Assembly: GCF_900095705.1 (NCBI RefSeq) | Contig: NZ_LT608327.1 | Span: 806,001-870,000, forward strand | Reading direction: 5' to 3' | Length of the DNA: 64,000 nucleotides | Source of the DNA: Fusobacterium massiliense | GTDB lineage: Bacteria > Fusobacteriota > Fusobacteriia > Fusobacteriales > Fusobacteriaceae | In this document: piece by piece, positions 27,065 through 35,914 of the stretch | Numbering within the stretch: position 1 is the first letter of the stretch | Layout of the letters: each line of letters opens with the position of its first letter | Notes under the pieces: generated by a model | Database searches by the model: none | Seen by the model: the letters and a program-made list of their open reading frames with translations, nothing else | What the model was told of the DNA's origin: nothing | Position numbers and translations under genes: made by a program

Positions 27065-27736
27065 TTATTTAAAAATCTTTGTTCCAACTCTAATAAAGGT
27101 ACTTCCTTCTTCCAAAGCTATTTTATAATCATTTGACATACCCATTGACAATTCTGTCAAACTTCCAAAAAAATACTTTTCATTTAATTCATCTTTTACT
27201 TTTCTTAAATCTGAAAAAACTTTTCTTAAAACTTTTTCTTCCTCAATAAAAGGTGCCATAGTCATAAGCCCAGTTATATTTAAATTTTTTAATTTTTTTA
27301 GTTCCTCTATATCCTTTTCAAAGTCTTCCAAATTATATCCTTGCTTACTTTCTTCACCAAAAATATTAATTTCAATTAAGACATCTTGGATTTTATTTAT
27401 TTGCTCTGCTTTTTTATTAATTTCTTGAGCTAAAGCCAACTTATTTACAGAATGAATTAAATTTACATCTTCTATTATATATTTAACTTTATTTTTTTGC
27501 AAATTTCCAATAAAATGCCATTCTACTTTTTTTTCTTTCTCTTTAAAGTATTCTATTTTTTCTTTTATTACCTGAACTTTATTTTCTCCACAAATATTTT
27601 GACCAGTTGTTAAAAATAAATCAATATCTTCAACTGGAGAATATTTTGTCACAGCAACAAGTTTTACTTTTTCTGGATAAGGAGAACATTTTTTTATATC
27701 TTCTAATATTTCCTCAACATTTCTTTTTATATCCAT
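27065..27736 (-). CDS. yggS: YggS/PLPBP family pyridoxal phosphate homeostasis protein
   Basis: This 223-residue single-domain PLP-binding TIM barrel is of the alanine racemase N-terminal type. The PLP lysine is K31 in VAVTKYS. HFIGNLQKNKVKYI and LSMGMSNDYKIALEEGST near the end are signatures of the family. These proteins keep vitamin B6 and amino-acid pools balanced, with no known enzymatic reaction. The yggS-sepF order is the one found in Gram-positive division clusters. Confidence 0.93.
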   Translation of the reverse strand: MDIKRNVEEILEDIKKCSPYPEKVKLVAVTKYSPVEDIDLFLTTGQNICGENKVQVIKEKIEYFKEKEKKVEWHFIGNLQKNKVKYIIEDVNLIHSVNKLALAQEINKKAEQINKIQDVLIEINIFGEESKQGYNLEDFEKDIEELKKLKNLNITGLMTMAPFIEEEKVLRKVFSDLRKVKDELNEKYFFGSLTELSMGMSNDYKIALEEGSTFIRVGTKIFK

Positions 27737-27748
27737 AACAACCTCTTT

Positions 27749-28852
27749 TTATATTTCTAACAACTCTGTCATAACATCGTTAAAAACCATCAACCCTTTA
27801 TGACTTAACACATAGCCTTTATTTTTTGAGTTTAAATAGCCATCTAGGAAAAGTTTTTTACATTTTCTCTGATACTTTCCTCGAGGAATAATTTCATCGT
27901 TTAGTAATCTGAACCCTACTAAATATCTATACACTTCTGTATCTTCTTCTGTTAAAATTTCTTTTTCTTCTACTGGTAAAATATCCTTATCTAATTTTTT
28001 ATAATAATCTTTTAAATTAAAAAAATTCTTGTATCTTTCATTAGCTAAATATCCAGCAGAAGATAAGCCTATACCTAAATAATTTTTATTTTCCCAATAT
28101 ATTGAATTATGTTTTGCTTGAAAACCAGGTTTACAAAAGTTTGAAATCTCATAATGAATATAGCCTTTTTCTACTAAAAAATTTATTATATATTCATACA
28201 TTGTTGCTTCTAAATCATTATCTGCTTCCTGTAATTTACCAGCCTTTAAATCTCTATAAAATTTAGTTCCTTCTTCCCAAATCAAAGAATAGATTGAGAT
28301 ATGTTCCGGATTTAATTCAATAACTTTTTCTAAATCATATTTTAACATTTCTAATGTTTGATTAGGTAGAGCAAACATTAAATCTACACTCATATTTTTA
28401 AAGCCTATATTTCTAGCTAGTTTATAAATATTTATAGCCTCTTCACTACTATGTATCCTTCCTAAAAGTTTCAATTTTTCTTCATTAAATGTTTGTATAC
28501 CAATACTTAATCTATTTATTCCTAATTCTTTATAAGCAATCAATTTATTTTTATCAACAGTTTTAGGATTAACTTCAATAGTCAACTCCGTATTTTCATC
28601 AAAATAAAATTGAGATAATATTTTTTTTAAGTTTTCAATAGAAAGGAGAGACGGCGTCCCTCCTCCAAAATAAATAGTTTTTTGCTTTTCTTTTATATCA
28701 ACTTTTCTTTTATAAATTTCTAGTTCTTTTAACAAATATTCAATATACTCGTCTATTTTTTGCTCAGTTGATGTAATTGAAGTAAAATCACAATAATTAC
28801 ATTTCCTCTCACAGAAAGGTATATGAATATAAGTATTATAGACTTTCAACAT
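27749..28852 (-). CDS. hemW: Radical SAM haem chaperone HemW
   Basis: This 367-residue HemN-like protein is without coproporphyrinogen oxidase activity in the known members and transfers haem to target proteins. The radical SAM cysteines are C14, C18 and C21 in CERKCNYCDF. GGGTPSLL, NPKTVDKNKL and SIGIQTFNEEKL are conserved family stretches. A HemN C-terminal domain ends the protein. It overlaps the end of the phosphoglucomutase gene by 17 bp. Confidence 0.9.
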   Translation of the reverse strand: MLKVYNTYIHIPFCERKCNYCDFTSITSTEQKIDEYIEYLLKELEIYKRKVDIKEKQKTIYFGGGTPSLLSIENLKKILSQFYFDENTELTIEVNPKTVDKNKLIAYKELGINRLSIGIQTFNEEKLKLLGRIHSSEEAINIYKLARNIGFKNMSVDLMFALPNQTLEMLKYDLEKVIELNPEHISIYSLIWEEGTKFYRDLKAGKLQEADNDLEATMYEYIINFLVEKGYIHYEISNFCKPGFQAKHNSIYWENKNYLGIGLSSAGYLANERYKNFFNLKDYYKKLDKDILPVEEKEILTEEDTEVYRYLVGFRLLNDEIIPRGKYQRKCKKLFLDGYLNSKNKGYVLSHKGLMVFNDVMTELLEI

Positions 28853-30524
28853 AACTTAAAAATTCTTTCTCCATATTTTGTAATTTTCTTTCAGCAACTT
28901 CTTTGTTATTATCAACAACAGAAATATAGAATTTAATTTTGGGTTCTGTTCCAGATGGTCTAACAGTTAAATATGTTTCATCTTCCAATATAAATTGAAT
29001 TACATCTGCTTTAGGTAAAGTCCCTATACCATTTTTATAATCTAGATATTCTTTTACTTTAATTCCTGCTATCTCTGTGTGTTTATGTTCTCTTAAAGAT
29101 TTCATAATTTTAGAAATTTCTTCTAATCCATCTTTTCCTTTTTTAGTGATTGGAATAGTATTTTCAAGTCTCCAACCATATTTCTCATAAATTTTAATTA
29201 ATTCTTTATACAATGTTGAATTATTATTTTTATAATGAGTTACCATTTCAGCCATAATCATACTAGCAACAACGGCATCTTTATCTCTTACATGTGTTCC
29301 TACTAAATACCCTATTGCTTCTTCAAACCCAAATAAAAAAGTTCCATCTAATTCTTTATTTTCAAATTGTCTAATTTTTTCTCCTATATATTTGAAACCT
29401 GTTAAAGTTCTAAAAGATTTTTTATTATTTTTCTTTACAATAGTATCTAAAAGAGGTGTAGAAACTATTGTTGTTATCATAGTTCCATTTTCTGGTATAT
29501 TTTTTTTATTCATTAGAATATACTCAGCAAATAAAATACCTATTTGATTTCCATTTGGATAAAACCATTCTCCTTCATTATTACGAATAGCAATTCCAAC
29601 TCTATCTCCATCGGGGTCATTTGCTATACAAATATCTGCCCCTATTTTATCAGCAAGTTCTGTACTTAATTTAAATACAGAAGTATCTTCAGGGTTGGCA
29701 TAATCACAAGTTGGAAAATTTCCATTTGGTTCTTCTTGTTCTTTAACAGGATGTACATTAGAATATCCCATCTCTTTTAGCACTCTTTCAACCGGTCTTG
29801 CTGCAACTCCATGTAAAGGAGAATAAACTATTTTAAGATTTTCTTTATTTTCCACATTTGGATTAATTGCATTTTTTTTAACTTCTTCTGTATATTTATC
29901 ATCTAAATCTTTTCCAACATATACAAGTAAACCTTTTTCAATAGCTTCTTCTTTCGACATTAACTTTATTCCATTAAAAATATCTACTGCTTCAACTGAA
30001 GAAACTATACCTTTTGCTTGAGGATCAACTATTTGAGCTCCATCTTCCCAGTAAACTTTGTATCCATTATATTCTTTAGGATTGTGTGAAGCTGTTATCA
30101 TTACACCTGCTTGAGCTTTTAATTCTCTAGTTGCAAATGAAAGTTCTGGTGTAGAATGTACACTATCAAATAAATAGCTTTTTATTCCATTACCTGCCAA
30201 AGTCATTGCTGTATTTTCTGCATTTTCAACTGAATCTAATCTAGAATCATATGCAATAGCAACCCCTTTATTTTTACCAACTTCTCCTGTATGTTCTATA
30301 ATATAGTTTGCTAATCCTTGAGTAGCTTTTCTTATATTGTATTTATTCATTCTATTTTTACCAATACCTCTAACCCCTCTCATTCCAGCTGTTCCAAAGC
30401 TAAGATTTTGATAAAATCTACTCTCGATTTCTTTTTCATTATTCTCAATACTTCTTAATTCTTCTTTTTCTTCTTGAGTTAAAACATCAGAGTTTAACCA
30501 TTTTTTGTATTCATCTAAAAACAT
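28836..30524 (-). CDS. pgcA: Phosphoglucomutase/phosphomannomutase
   Basis: This alpha-D-phosphohexomutase interconverts glucose 1- and 6-phosphate and feeds surface-glycan synthesis. The active serine is S146 in TASHNP (144-149). The magnesium loop is DPDGDR near residue 305, the sugar-binding loop is GFEEAIGY, and the phosphate site is RPSGTEPKIKFY near the C-terminus. Its 562 residues match the longer Bacillus PgcA type. It starts 16 bp after the traT-like gene. Confidence 0.93.
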   Translation of the reverse strand: MFLDEYKKWLNSDVLTQEEKEELRSIENNEKEIESRFYQNLSFGTAGMRGVRGIGKNRMNKYNIRKATQGLANYIIEHTGEVGKNKGVAIAYDSRLDSVENAENTAMTLAGNGIKSYLFDSVHSTPELSFATRELKAQAGVMITASHNPKEYNGYKVYWEDGAQIVDPQAKGIVSSVEAVDIFNGIKLMSKEEAIEKGLLVYVGKDLDDKYTEEVKKNAINPNVENKENLKIVYSPLHGVAARPVERVLKEMGYSNVHPVKEQEEPNGNFPTCDYANPEDTSVFKLSTELADKIGADICIANDPDGDRVGIAIRNNEGEWFYPNGNQIGILFAEYILMNKKNIPENGTMITTIVSTPLLDTIVKKNNKKSFRTLTGFKYIGEKIRQFENKELDGTFLFGFEEAIGYLVGTHVRDKDAVVASMIMAEMVTHYKNNNSTLYKELIKIYEKYGWRLENTIPITKKGKDGLEEISKIMKSLREHKHTEIAGIKVKEYLDYKNGIGTLPKADVIQFILEDETYLTVRPSGTEPKIKFYISVVDNNKEVAERKLQNMEKEFLSYVESL

Positions 30525-30540
30525 AATTTACTCCTTTTTT

Positions 30541-31272
30541 TTAAAATATTCCCCCAACTACTCTTCCTAATTCATCTTCTAATACTGGAACAGCTTCATT
30601 GAAGTCTAAGTTTATTTTATTAGCTATACTTAGAACTCTTGTTGAATACTTATCCATATTAGTTTGTTCTGTAGATGTTGATGTTCTACTTCCTGAACTT
30701 CCTTGTTTTATACTATTTTTTGTTGCAACATTAACGGTTTTTTCTGTCTTTTCTGTTATTAAAATATCTGTTATCATTGCATACTTAACATCTTTTACTA
30801 AGGCATCTGCAATTGTTGCAACAGCAGATGCTGCTAACCCCCAACCTACAGCAGTATAAACTCCTCCTGATCTTTGTCCTCCTAAGAAAGCTCCAACTCC
30901 TCCCGCAAGAACTGCATCAGAAAAACCTCCTTGATTATCCCCAGTTAAATTTATTTTATCTACTTTTAAAATATTAGCCTGTAACCAATATTTTGCTTGA
31001 CTTGGATCTTCTACTATTTTATAACCTTTTGATACTAAAGTTGTCTTTATTTTTTGATCAATATTCAAATTTTTTCCGCTTGTATTTTTTATTTCAACAA
31101 AGACAGTTTTTTGAGCTGGTGCTGCTGGTTCTAACCATATAGTATCAGACATTTTAGTCTGTACATCTAAATTTCTTTTCGATACTACTGTATGCACTGT
31201 CGAACAAGATGCAAATACAAGTATCACTCCTATTGATAATAAAATTATTTTAAAATATTTTTTCATTTCCAT
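30541..31272 (-). CDS. traT: TraT-family complement resistance lipoprotein
   Basis: This 243-residue protein has a lipoprotein signal ending in FASC (C22 from the first methionine). It matches the TraT outer-membrane lipoprotein in order and detail: KRNLDVQTKMSDTIWLEP, VFVEIKNTSGKNL, a glycine-rich hydrophobic middle, YAMITDILITEKT, and KINLDFNEAVPVLEDELG at the end. TraT on F-like plasmids gives surface exclusion and serum resistance. This copy is chromosomal and heads an operon of metabolic and division genes, with no conjugation genes nearby. The start may be the third residue (31266), which is better spaced from AAGGAAGG. Confidence 0.9.
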   Translation of the reverse strand: MEMKKYFKIILLSIGVILVFASCSTVHTVVSKRNLDVQTKMSDTIWLEPAAPAQKTVFVEIKNTSGKNLNIDQKIKTTLVSKGYKIVEDPSQAKYWLQANILKVDKINLTGDNQGGFSDAVLAGGVGAFLGGQRSGGVYTAVGWGLAASAVATIADALVKDVKYAMITDILITEKTEKTVNVATKNSIKQGSSGSRTSTSTEQTNMDKYSTRVLSIANKINLDFNEAVPVLEDELGRVVGGIF

Positions 31273-31313
31273 ACCTTCCTTCTTAATTTGTATTTTGTTT
31301 AATTTGTAAATAA

Positions 31314-31387
31314 AGTCTCTTGATAGCCGTATGAGTTTACGAACTAATAAACATAGGCTCTTCGAACTAATACAAACATCAGAGACT
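31314..31387 (+). repeat. AGTCTCT hairpin repeat, copy 5 (degenerate)
   Basis: Forward core beginning AGTCTCTTGATAGCCG and ending CATCAGAGACT, with the middle drifted (GTTTACGAACTAAT in place of TTCTACGAGCTC). The right flank is well kept (ACTATTTAATTTTAT and TTTCCTATAG). It lies upstream of traT on the minus strand. Confidence 0.88.
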
Positions 31388-31525
31388 AACTTTTACTATT
31401 TAATTTTATAGTTTCCTATAGAATAAAAAAAATTTATTTTTATTCTATCATATTTTTTTTATTTTTTAAATAAATTTATACTTTTTACTTTATAATTTAT
31501 TTTTTTATTTTCCTAACTTTTAAGA

Positions 31526-31555
31526 TTGCTTTTTAAGAAAATAATGTGTTATAAT
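31526..31555 (+). promoter_or_regulatory. Promoter of pnp
   Basis: TTGCTT (31526-31531), an 18-base spacer and TATAAT (31550-31555), with TG just before the -10 as an extended element. It lies about 50 bases before the pnp start. Confidence 0.75.
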
Positions 31556-31606
31556 TATTTGAAAATAAAATGGTGAAAATATATTATATTTATTTAGGAG
31601 GATTTA

Positions 31607-33706
31607 ATGTTTGATGAAAAAATTATGGAGTTCGAATTAGCAGGAAGAACTCTTAAAGTTTCAACTGGAAAAATTTCAAGACAATCTAGTGGAGCAATAA
31701 TGATACAATACGGAGATACAGTTTTATTATCTACTGCAAACCGTAGTAAAGAAGCTAGAAAAGGTGCTGATTTTTTCCCTTTAACAGTTGACTACATAGA
31801 AAAATTTTACTCAACTGGAAAGTTTCCAGGTGGATTTAATAAAAGAGAGGCTAGACCTTCAACAAATGCTACACTTATAGCAAGACTTATTGATAGACCT
31901 ATAAGACCTATGTTTCCTGAGGGATTTAATTATGATGTACATATCGTAAATACAGTTTTATCTTATGATGAAATCAATACTCCAGATTATCTTGGAATAA
32001 TTGGTTCATCCCTAGCTTTAATGATTTCTGATATTCCTTTCTTAGGCCCTGTTGCTGGAGTTACAGTTGGATATATTGATGGGGAATTTATTTTAAACCC
32101 AAGCCCAGAACAATTAGAAAATAGTGAACTTGATCTATCTGTTGCCGGAACAAAAGAAGCTGTAAATATGGTTGAAGCAGGAGCTAAAGAACTTGATGAA
32201 GAAACTATGCTTAAAGCTATTATGTTTGCACATGAAAATATTAAAAAAATATGTGAATTCCAAGAAGAATTTGCTAAACTATACGGTAAAGAAAATATAG
32301 AATTTGTTAAAGAAGAAACTTTACCACTTGTTAAAACATTTATAGACACTTATGGTCACGAAAGATTGCAACAAGCTGTTTTAACTACTGGAAAGAAAAA
32401 TAGAGAAGAAGCTGTTGATAGTTTAGAAGAAGAATTGCTTGAAAAATTCATTCAAGAAAACTATCCTGAAGTCGCTGAAGAAGATTTGCCTGAAGATGTT
32501 ATTCTTGAATTTAAAACTTATTATCATGATTTAATGAAAAAATTAGTAAGAGAAGCTATTCTTTACCACAAACATAGAGTTGATGGAAGAACTACTACTG
32601 AAATAAGACCTCTTGATGCTCAAATAAATGTATTACCTATACCACATGGATCAGCATTATTCACAAGAGGAGAAACTCAATCTTTAGCTATCACTACTTT
32701 AGGAACAAAAGAAGACGAACAACTTGTAGATGATTTAGAAAAAGAATACTATAAGAAGTTCTACTTACATTATAACTTCCCTCCATATTCAGTTGGAGAA
32801 GTTGGAAGAATGGGATCTCCTGGTAGAAGAGAATTAGGTCATGGTTCTTTAGCAGAAAGAGCATTAAGATATGTTATTCCTAGTGAAACTGATTTCCCTT
32901 ATACTATAAGAGTTGTTTCTGAAATTACTGAATCTAATGGTTCTTCATCTCAAGCATCTATTTGTGGTGGTTCTTTATCATTAATGTCAGCTGGAGTACC
33001 TATAAAAGAACATGTAGCTGGTATTGCTATGGGACTTATAAAAGAAGGAGAAGAATTTACTGTTTTAACAGATATAATGGGACTTGAAGACCACTTAGGA
33101 GATATGGATTTCAAGGTTGCTGGGACAAAATCTGGAATTACTGCTCTTCAAATGGATATAAAGATTACTGGAATTACTGAAGAAATTATGAGAATTGCTT
33201 TAAATCAAGCTCTAAAAGCAAGACTTGAAATATTAGAACTTATGAATAATACTATTTCAACTCCTGCTGAATTAAAACCTAATGTACCTAGAATAAAACA
33301 AATAACTATTCCAAAAGATAAAATAGCTATTTTAATAGGTCCTGGAGGTAAAAATATTAAAAGCATCATAGAAAAAACTGGTTCTACTGTTGATATTACA
33401 GATGATGGACTTGTTTCTGTTTTCTCTAAAAATATTGATGTGTTAGAAGAAACTTTAAAACTTATCGACTCTTATGTTAGAGAAGTTGAATATAATGAAG
33501 TATATGAAGGTCGTGTTGTATCTATTATGAAATTTGGTGCATTTATGGAAATTTTACCTGGAAAAGAAGGTTTATTACATGTTTCTGAAATTTCTAAAGA
33601 AAGAGTAGAAAATGTTGAAGATGTACTTTCTATCGGAGATGTCTTTAAAGTAAGAGTTATCTCTATGGAAGGTGGAAAAATTTCTTTAAGTAAGAAAAAA
33701 GTTTAA
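31607..33706 (+). CDS. pnp: Polynucleotide phosphorylase
   Basis: PNPase degrades RNA 3' to 5' with phosphate and is a core part of mRNA turnover. The 699 residues contain the two RNase PH domains, with GDTVLLSTA and RPLFPEGF-like stretches in the first and [23 protein letters not shown] and [10 protein letters not shown] in the second. A KH domain ([18 protein letters not shown]) and an S1 domain ([21 protein letters not shown]) follow. AGGAGG precedes the start. It heads an operon with pgsA and yggT. No rpsO is next to it, unlike in many bacteria. Confidence 0.97.
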   Translation: MFDEKIMEFELAGRTLKVSTGKISRQSSGAIMIQYGDTVLLSTANRSKEARKGADFFPLTVDYIEKFYSTGKFPGGFNKREARPSTNATLIARLIDRPIRPMFPEGFNYDVHIVNTVLSYDEINTPDYLGIIGSSLALMISDIPFLGPVAGVTVGYIDGEFILNPSPEQLENSELDLSVAGTKEAVNMVEAGAKELDEETMLKAIMFAHENIKKICEFQEEFAKLYGKENIEFVKEETLPLVKTFIDTYGHERLQQAVLTTGKKNREEAVDSLEEELLEKFIQENYPEVAEEDLPEDVILEFKTYYHDLMKKLVREAILYHKHRVDGRTTTEIRPLDAQINVLPIPHGSALFTRGETQSLAITTLGTKEDEQLVDDLEKEYYKKFYLHYNFPPYSVGEVGRMGSPGRRELGHGSLAERALRYVIPSETDFPYTIRVVSEITESNGSSSQASICGGSLSLMSAGVPIKEHVAGIAMGLIKEGEEFTVLTDIMGLEDHLGDMDFKVAGTKSGITALQMDIKITGITEEIMRIALNQALKARLEILELMNNTISTPAELKPNVPRIKQITIPKDKIAILIGPGGKNIKSIIEKTGSTVDITDDGLVSVFSKNIDVLEETLKLIDSYVREVEYNEVYEGRVVSIMKFGAFMEILPGKEGLLHVSEISKERVENVEDVLSIGDVFKVRVISMEGGKISLSKKKV

Positions 33707-33727
33707 TTATTTACCGGAGGATTTATC

Positions 33728-34288
33728 ATGAACTTACCTAATAGATTAACAACTATAAGATTTCTATTAGCTATACCATTTATTATATTCTTACAAGAAT
33801 CCGAATCAGGAAAATATGAATTAATTTTTAGAATGATAGCCTTAGCTATTTTCATAGTTGCTTCACTCACAGATTTTTTTGATGGGTATATTGCAAGAAA
33901 ATATAATTTAATCACAGATTTTGGTAAAATTATGGACCCTTTAGCCGATAAAATTTTAGTAATCTCTGCTCTGGTTATATTTGTACAACTAAACTATATT
34001 CCAGGTTGGATGTCAATTGTTGTTTTAGCTAGAGAATTTTTAATAAGTGGTATTAGAATTATGGCTGCTGCTAAAGGTGAAATTATTGCAGCAGGAAATT
34101 TAGGTAAATATAAAACTACCAGTCAAATGATAGTTGTTATTATAGCCTTAATCATTGGACCTGTTTCTGTAAATATTTTAGGCTTAGATTTCACTGTAAC
34201 TGAACTTTTAATGCTTATTCCTGTTATACTTACTATTTGGTCGGGTTGGGAATACACATTTAAAGCTAAACATTATTTTATTGGATAA
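33728..34288 (+). CDS. pgsA: CDP-diacylglycerol-glycerol-3-phosphate phosphatidyltransferase
   Basis: PgsA makes phosphatidylglycerol phosphate, the first committed step to phosphatidylglycerol and cardiolipin. This 186-residue membrane enzyme shows the full CDP-alcohol transferase motif: D49, D52-G53, A56-R57, G66, D70 and D74. NLPNRLTTIRF at the start is typical. GGAGG precedes the ATG. It follows pnp by 21 bp. Confidence 0.95.
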   Translation: MNLPNRLTTIRFLLAIPFIIFLQESESGKYELIFRMIALAIFIVASLTDFFDGYIARKYNLITDFGKIMDPLADKILVISALVIFVQLNYIPGWMSIVVLAREFLISGIRIMAAAKGEIIAAGNLGKYKTTSQMIVVIIALIIGPVSVNILGLDFTVTELLMLIPVILTIWSGWEYTFKAKHYFIG

Positions 34289-34313
34289 ATTTATTTATAA
34301 GAAAGGAGATATT

Positions 34314-34595
34314 ATGCCATTCTTATTTAGTGGTTTAGGATATAACTTATATAATATAATTGTGACAATTGAGAGAATTGTTGAGATTTTAATAATTATT
34401 AGAGTTCTTTTATCGTGGGTTAATTTCAGTAACTCTCTTGCAGATATTGTCTACACACTAACGGAACCATTATTAAAACCTTTTAGAAATTTATTGTACA
34501 GTCTTTTAAATTTACCTATAGATTTATCTCCTGTACTTTTCTTAATAGTGTTTAGAACTTTTATTAGATTTTTATTAAAAATATTGTTTTTTTAA
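34314..34595 (+). CDS. yggT: YggT family membrane protein
   Basis: This protein of about 93 residues has two hydrophobic segments and the YggT signature: IIRVLLSWVNFSNSLADIVYTLTEPLLKPFRNLL, ending with FLIVFRTFIRFLLK. I set the start at 34314 because AGGAG lies five bases upstream. The longer frame from 34281 overlaps pgsA without a site. YggT proteins are placed in osmotic tolerance and division-linked membrane organisation, but the mechanism is unknown. Confidence 0.85.
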   Translation: MPFLFSGLGYNLYNIIVTIERIVEILIIIRVLLSWVNFSNSLADIVYTLTEPLLKPFRNLLYSLLNLPIDLSPVLFLIVFRTFIRFLLKILFF

Positions 34596-34608
34596 TTATT
34601 ATATTAAA

Positions 34609-34687
34609 AGAGACTATTGTATTTATTTGATTTAATATAGAGTTAGTATTATCATTTACTAATCTTATTCTACTTACAATAGTCTCT
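34609..34687 (+). terminator. Long intercistronic hairpin between yggT and rsmH
   Basis: The arms AGAGACTATTGTA (34609-34621) and TACAATAGTCTCT (34675-34687) are exact complements of 13 bp. Inside, TTAGTA and TACTAA can form a second stem. The right arm is followed by TTTCTATATT. It may terminate the pnp-pgsA-yggT transcript or act as a leader structure for rsmH, whose ribosome-binding site starts about 12 bases later. Its 53-base interior is larger than in an ordinary terminator. Confidence 0.6.
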
Positions 34688-34710
34688 TTCTATATTAAAG
34701 GAGAAAATAG

Positions 34711-35655
34711 ATGGAAAATATTGGAAATGAATATCATATTCCAGTTTTATTTTATGAAACACTGGATAATTTAGTTATAAATCCAGATGGTATATATATC
34801 GATTGTACTCTTGGTGGTGGTAGTCATTCAGAAGGTATACTTCAAAGACTATCAGATAAAGGACTTTTAATATCAATAGATCAAGATATAAATGCAATAG
34901 AATATTCAAAAAAAAGATTAGAAAAGTATTCTTCAAAATGGAAAGTTTTTAAAGGAAATTTTGAGACTATTGATACTATTGCATATATGGCTGGTGTTGA
35001 TAAGGTCGATGGTATCCTTATGGATATAGGTGTTTCCTCTAATCAACTAGATGAACCAGAAAGAGGATTTTCTTATCGTTATGATGTAAAACTTGATATG
35101 AGAATGAATCCAGAACAGGAGCTTTCAGCCTATGATGTTGTAAATAACTATTCAGAAGAAGATTTATCAAAAATTATTTTTGAATATGGTGAAGAAAGAC
35201 ATGCAAAAAAAATTGCAAAACTTATTTCTGAAGAAAGAAAAAAAGCACCTATAACAACTACTTTTGAACTAATTTCTCTTATAAAAAGAGCATACCCAGA
35301 AAGAGCAAATAAGCATCCAGCTAAAAAAACATTTCAAGCTATAAGAATAGAAGTCAACAAAGAGCTTGAAGTTTTAGAAAAAGCAATGGATAAAGCTATT
35401 AATCTTCTAAAACTAAATGGAAGATTAGCTATAATTACATTTCACTCATTGGAAGATAGAATCGTTAAAAATAAATTTAAAGAACTTTCAACTGCTTGTA
35501 AATGTCCTAAAGACATTCCTATCTGTATGTGTGGTGGAATCAAAAGATTTGAAATTTTAACAAGAAAGCCTATTATTCCAAATGATGAAGAAATTAAAAA
35601 TAACAACAGAGCCCATTCTTCAAAGTTAAGAGTGCTTGAAAGGATTGATTTTTAA
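34711..35655 (+). CDS. rsmH: 16S rRNA (cytosine-1402-N4)-methyltransferase
   Basis: RsmH methylates N4 of C1402 in 16S rRNA, the same nucleotide whose ribose is modified by RsmI elsewhere in this window. The 314-residue protein has the N-terminal HIPVLFYETLDNL, the SAM loop CTLGGGSHSEGIL, DGILMDIGVSSNQLD, RGFSYRYDVKLDMRM and ITFHSLEDRIVKN. It leads the usual rsmH-ftsL arrangement. Its stop TAA is directly followed by the ATG of the next gene. Confidence 0.97.
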   Translation: MENIGNEYHIPVLFYETLDNLVINPDGIYIDCTLGGGSHSEGILQRLSDKGLLISIDQDINAIEYSKKRLEKYSSKWKVFKGNFETIDTIAYMAGVDKVDGILMDIGVSSNQLDEPERGFSYRYDVKLDMRMNPEQELSAYDVVNNYSEEDLSKIIFEYGEERHAKKIAKLISEERKKAPITTTFELISLIKRAYPERANKHPAKKTFQAIRIEVNKELEVLEKAMDKAINLLKLNGRLAIITFHSLEDRIVKNKFKELSTACKCPKDIPICMCGGIKRFEILTRKPIIPNDEEIKNNNRAHSSKLRVLERIDF

Positions 35656-35913
35656 ATGAAATATATTATTTTTTTCTTTACTATTATTGTCGTCGGATTT
35701 TGGGTATATAATCCCATAACTCTAAATAAAGTTTCTAAAGCCGAAAAAGACCTTAAAATTGCTAATGATACTTTAGAAGAACTTCAAAAAGAATTGGATA
35801 GAAAAATGATATACTATGATACAAAATTAGACTTGAGTGCTATAAAATTAGAAATGGAAAGTAAAGGTTTTAGTATGGCAGATAATATTATTTATTTTGA
35901 AATTGAGGATTAA
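35656..35913 (+). CDS. FtsL-like small bitopic protein
   Basis: This 85-residue protein has one N-terminal membrane segment (about 2-19) followed by a coiled coil (KAEKDLKIANDTLEELQKELDRK, about 29-53) and a short C-terminal part. That is the topology of the division protein FtsL, and ftsL normally follows rsmH directly, as here with zero spacing. Sequence similarity cannot be judged at this length, so the call rests on position and shape. Confidence 0.55.
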   Translation: MKYIIFFFTIIVVGFWVYNPITLNKVSKAEKDLKIANDTLEELQKELDRKMIYYDTKLDLSAIKLEMESKGFSMADNIIYFEIED

Positions 35914-35914
35914 A

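Larger units (their letters stand above)
31273..31606. other. Divergent intergenic region between traT and pnp
   Basis: The region contains repeat copy 5 (31314-31387) with its flank. A weak A/T hairpin follows (AAATTTATTT near 31429 pairing with AAATAAATTT near 31466), then the pnp promoter and ribosome-binding site. No gene is visible. The traT promoter was not identified. Confidence 0.6.

Noticed and set aside
35897-35914. Longer start of the RlmD-like gene from a TTG
   Set aside because: GAGG is correctly placed for the ATG at 35915, and the TTG has no site.
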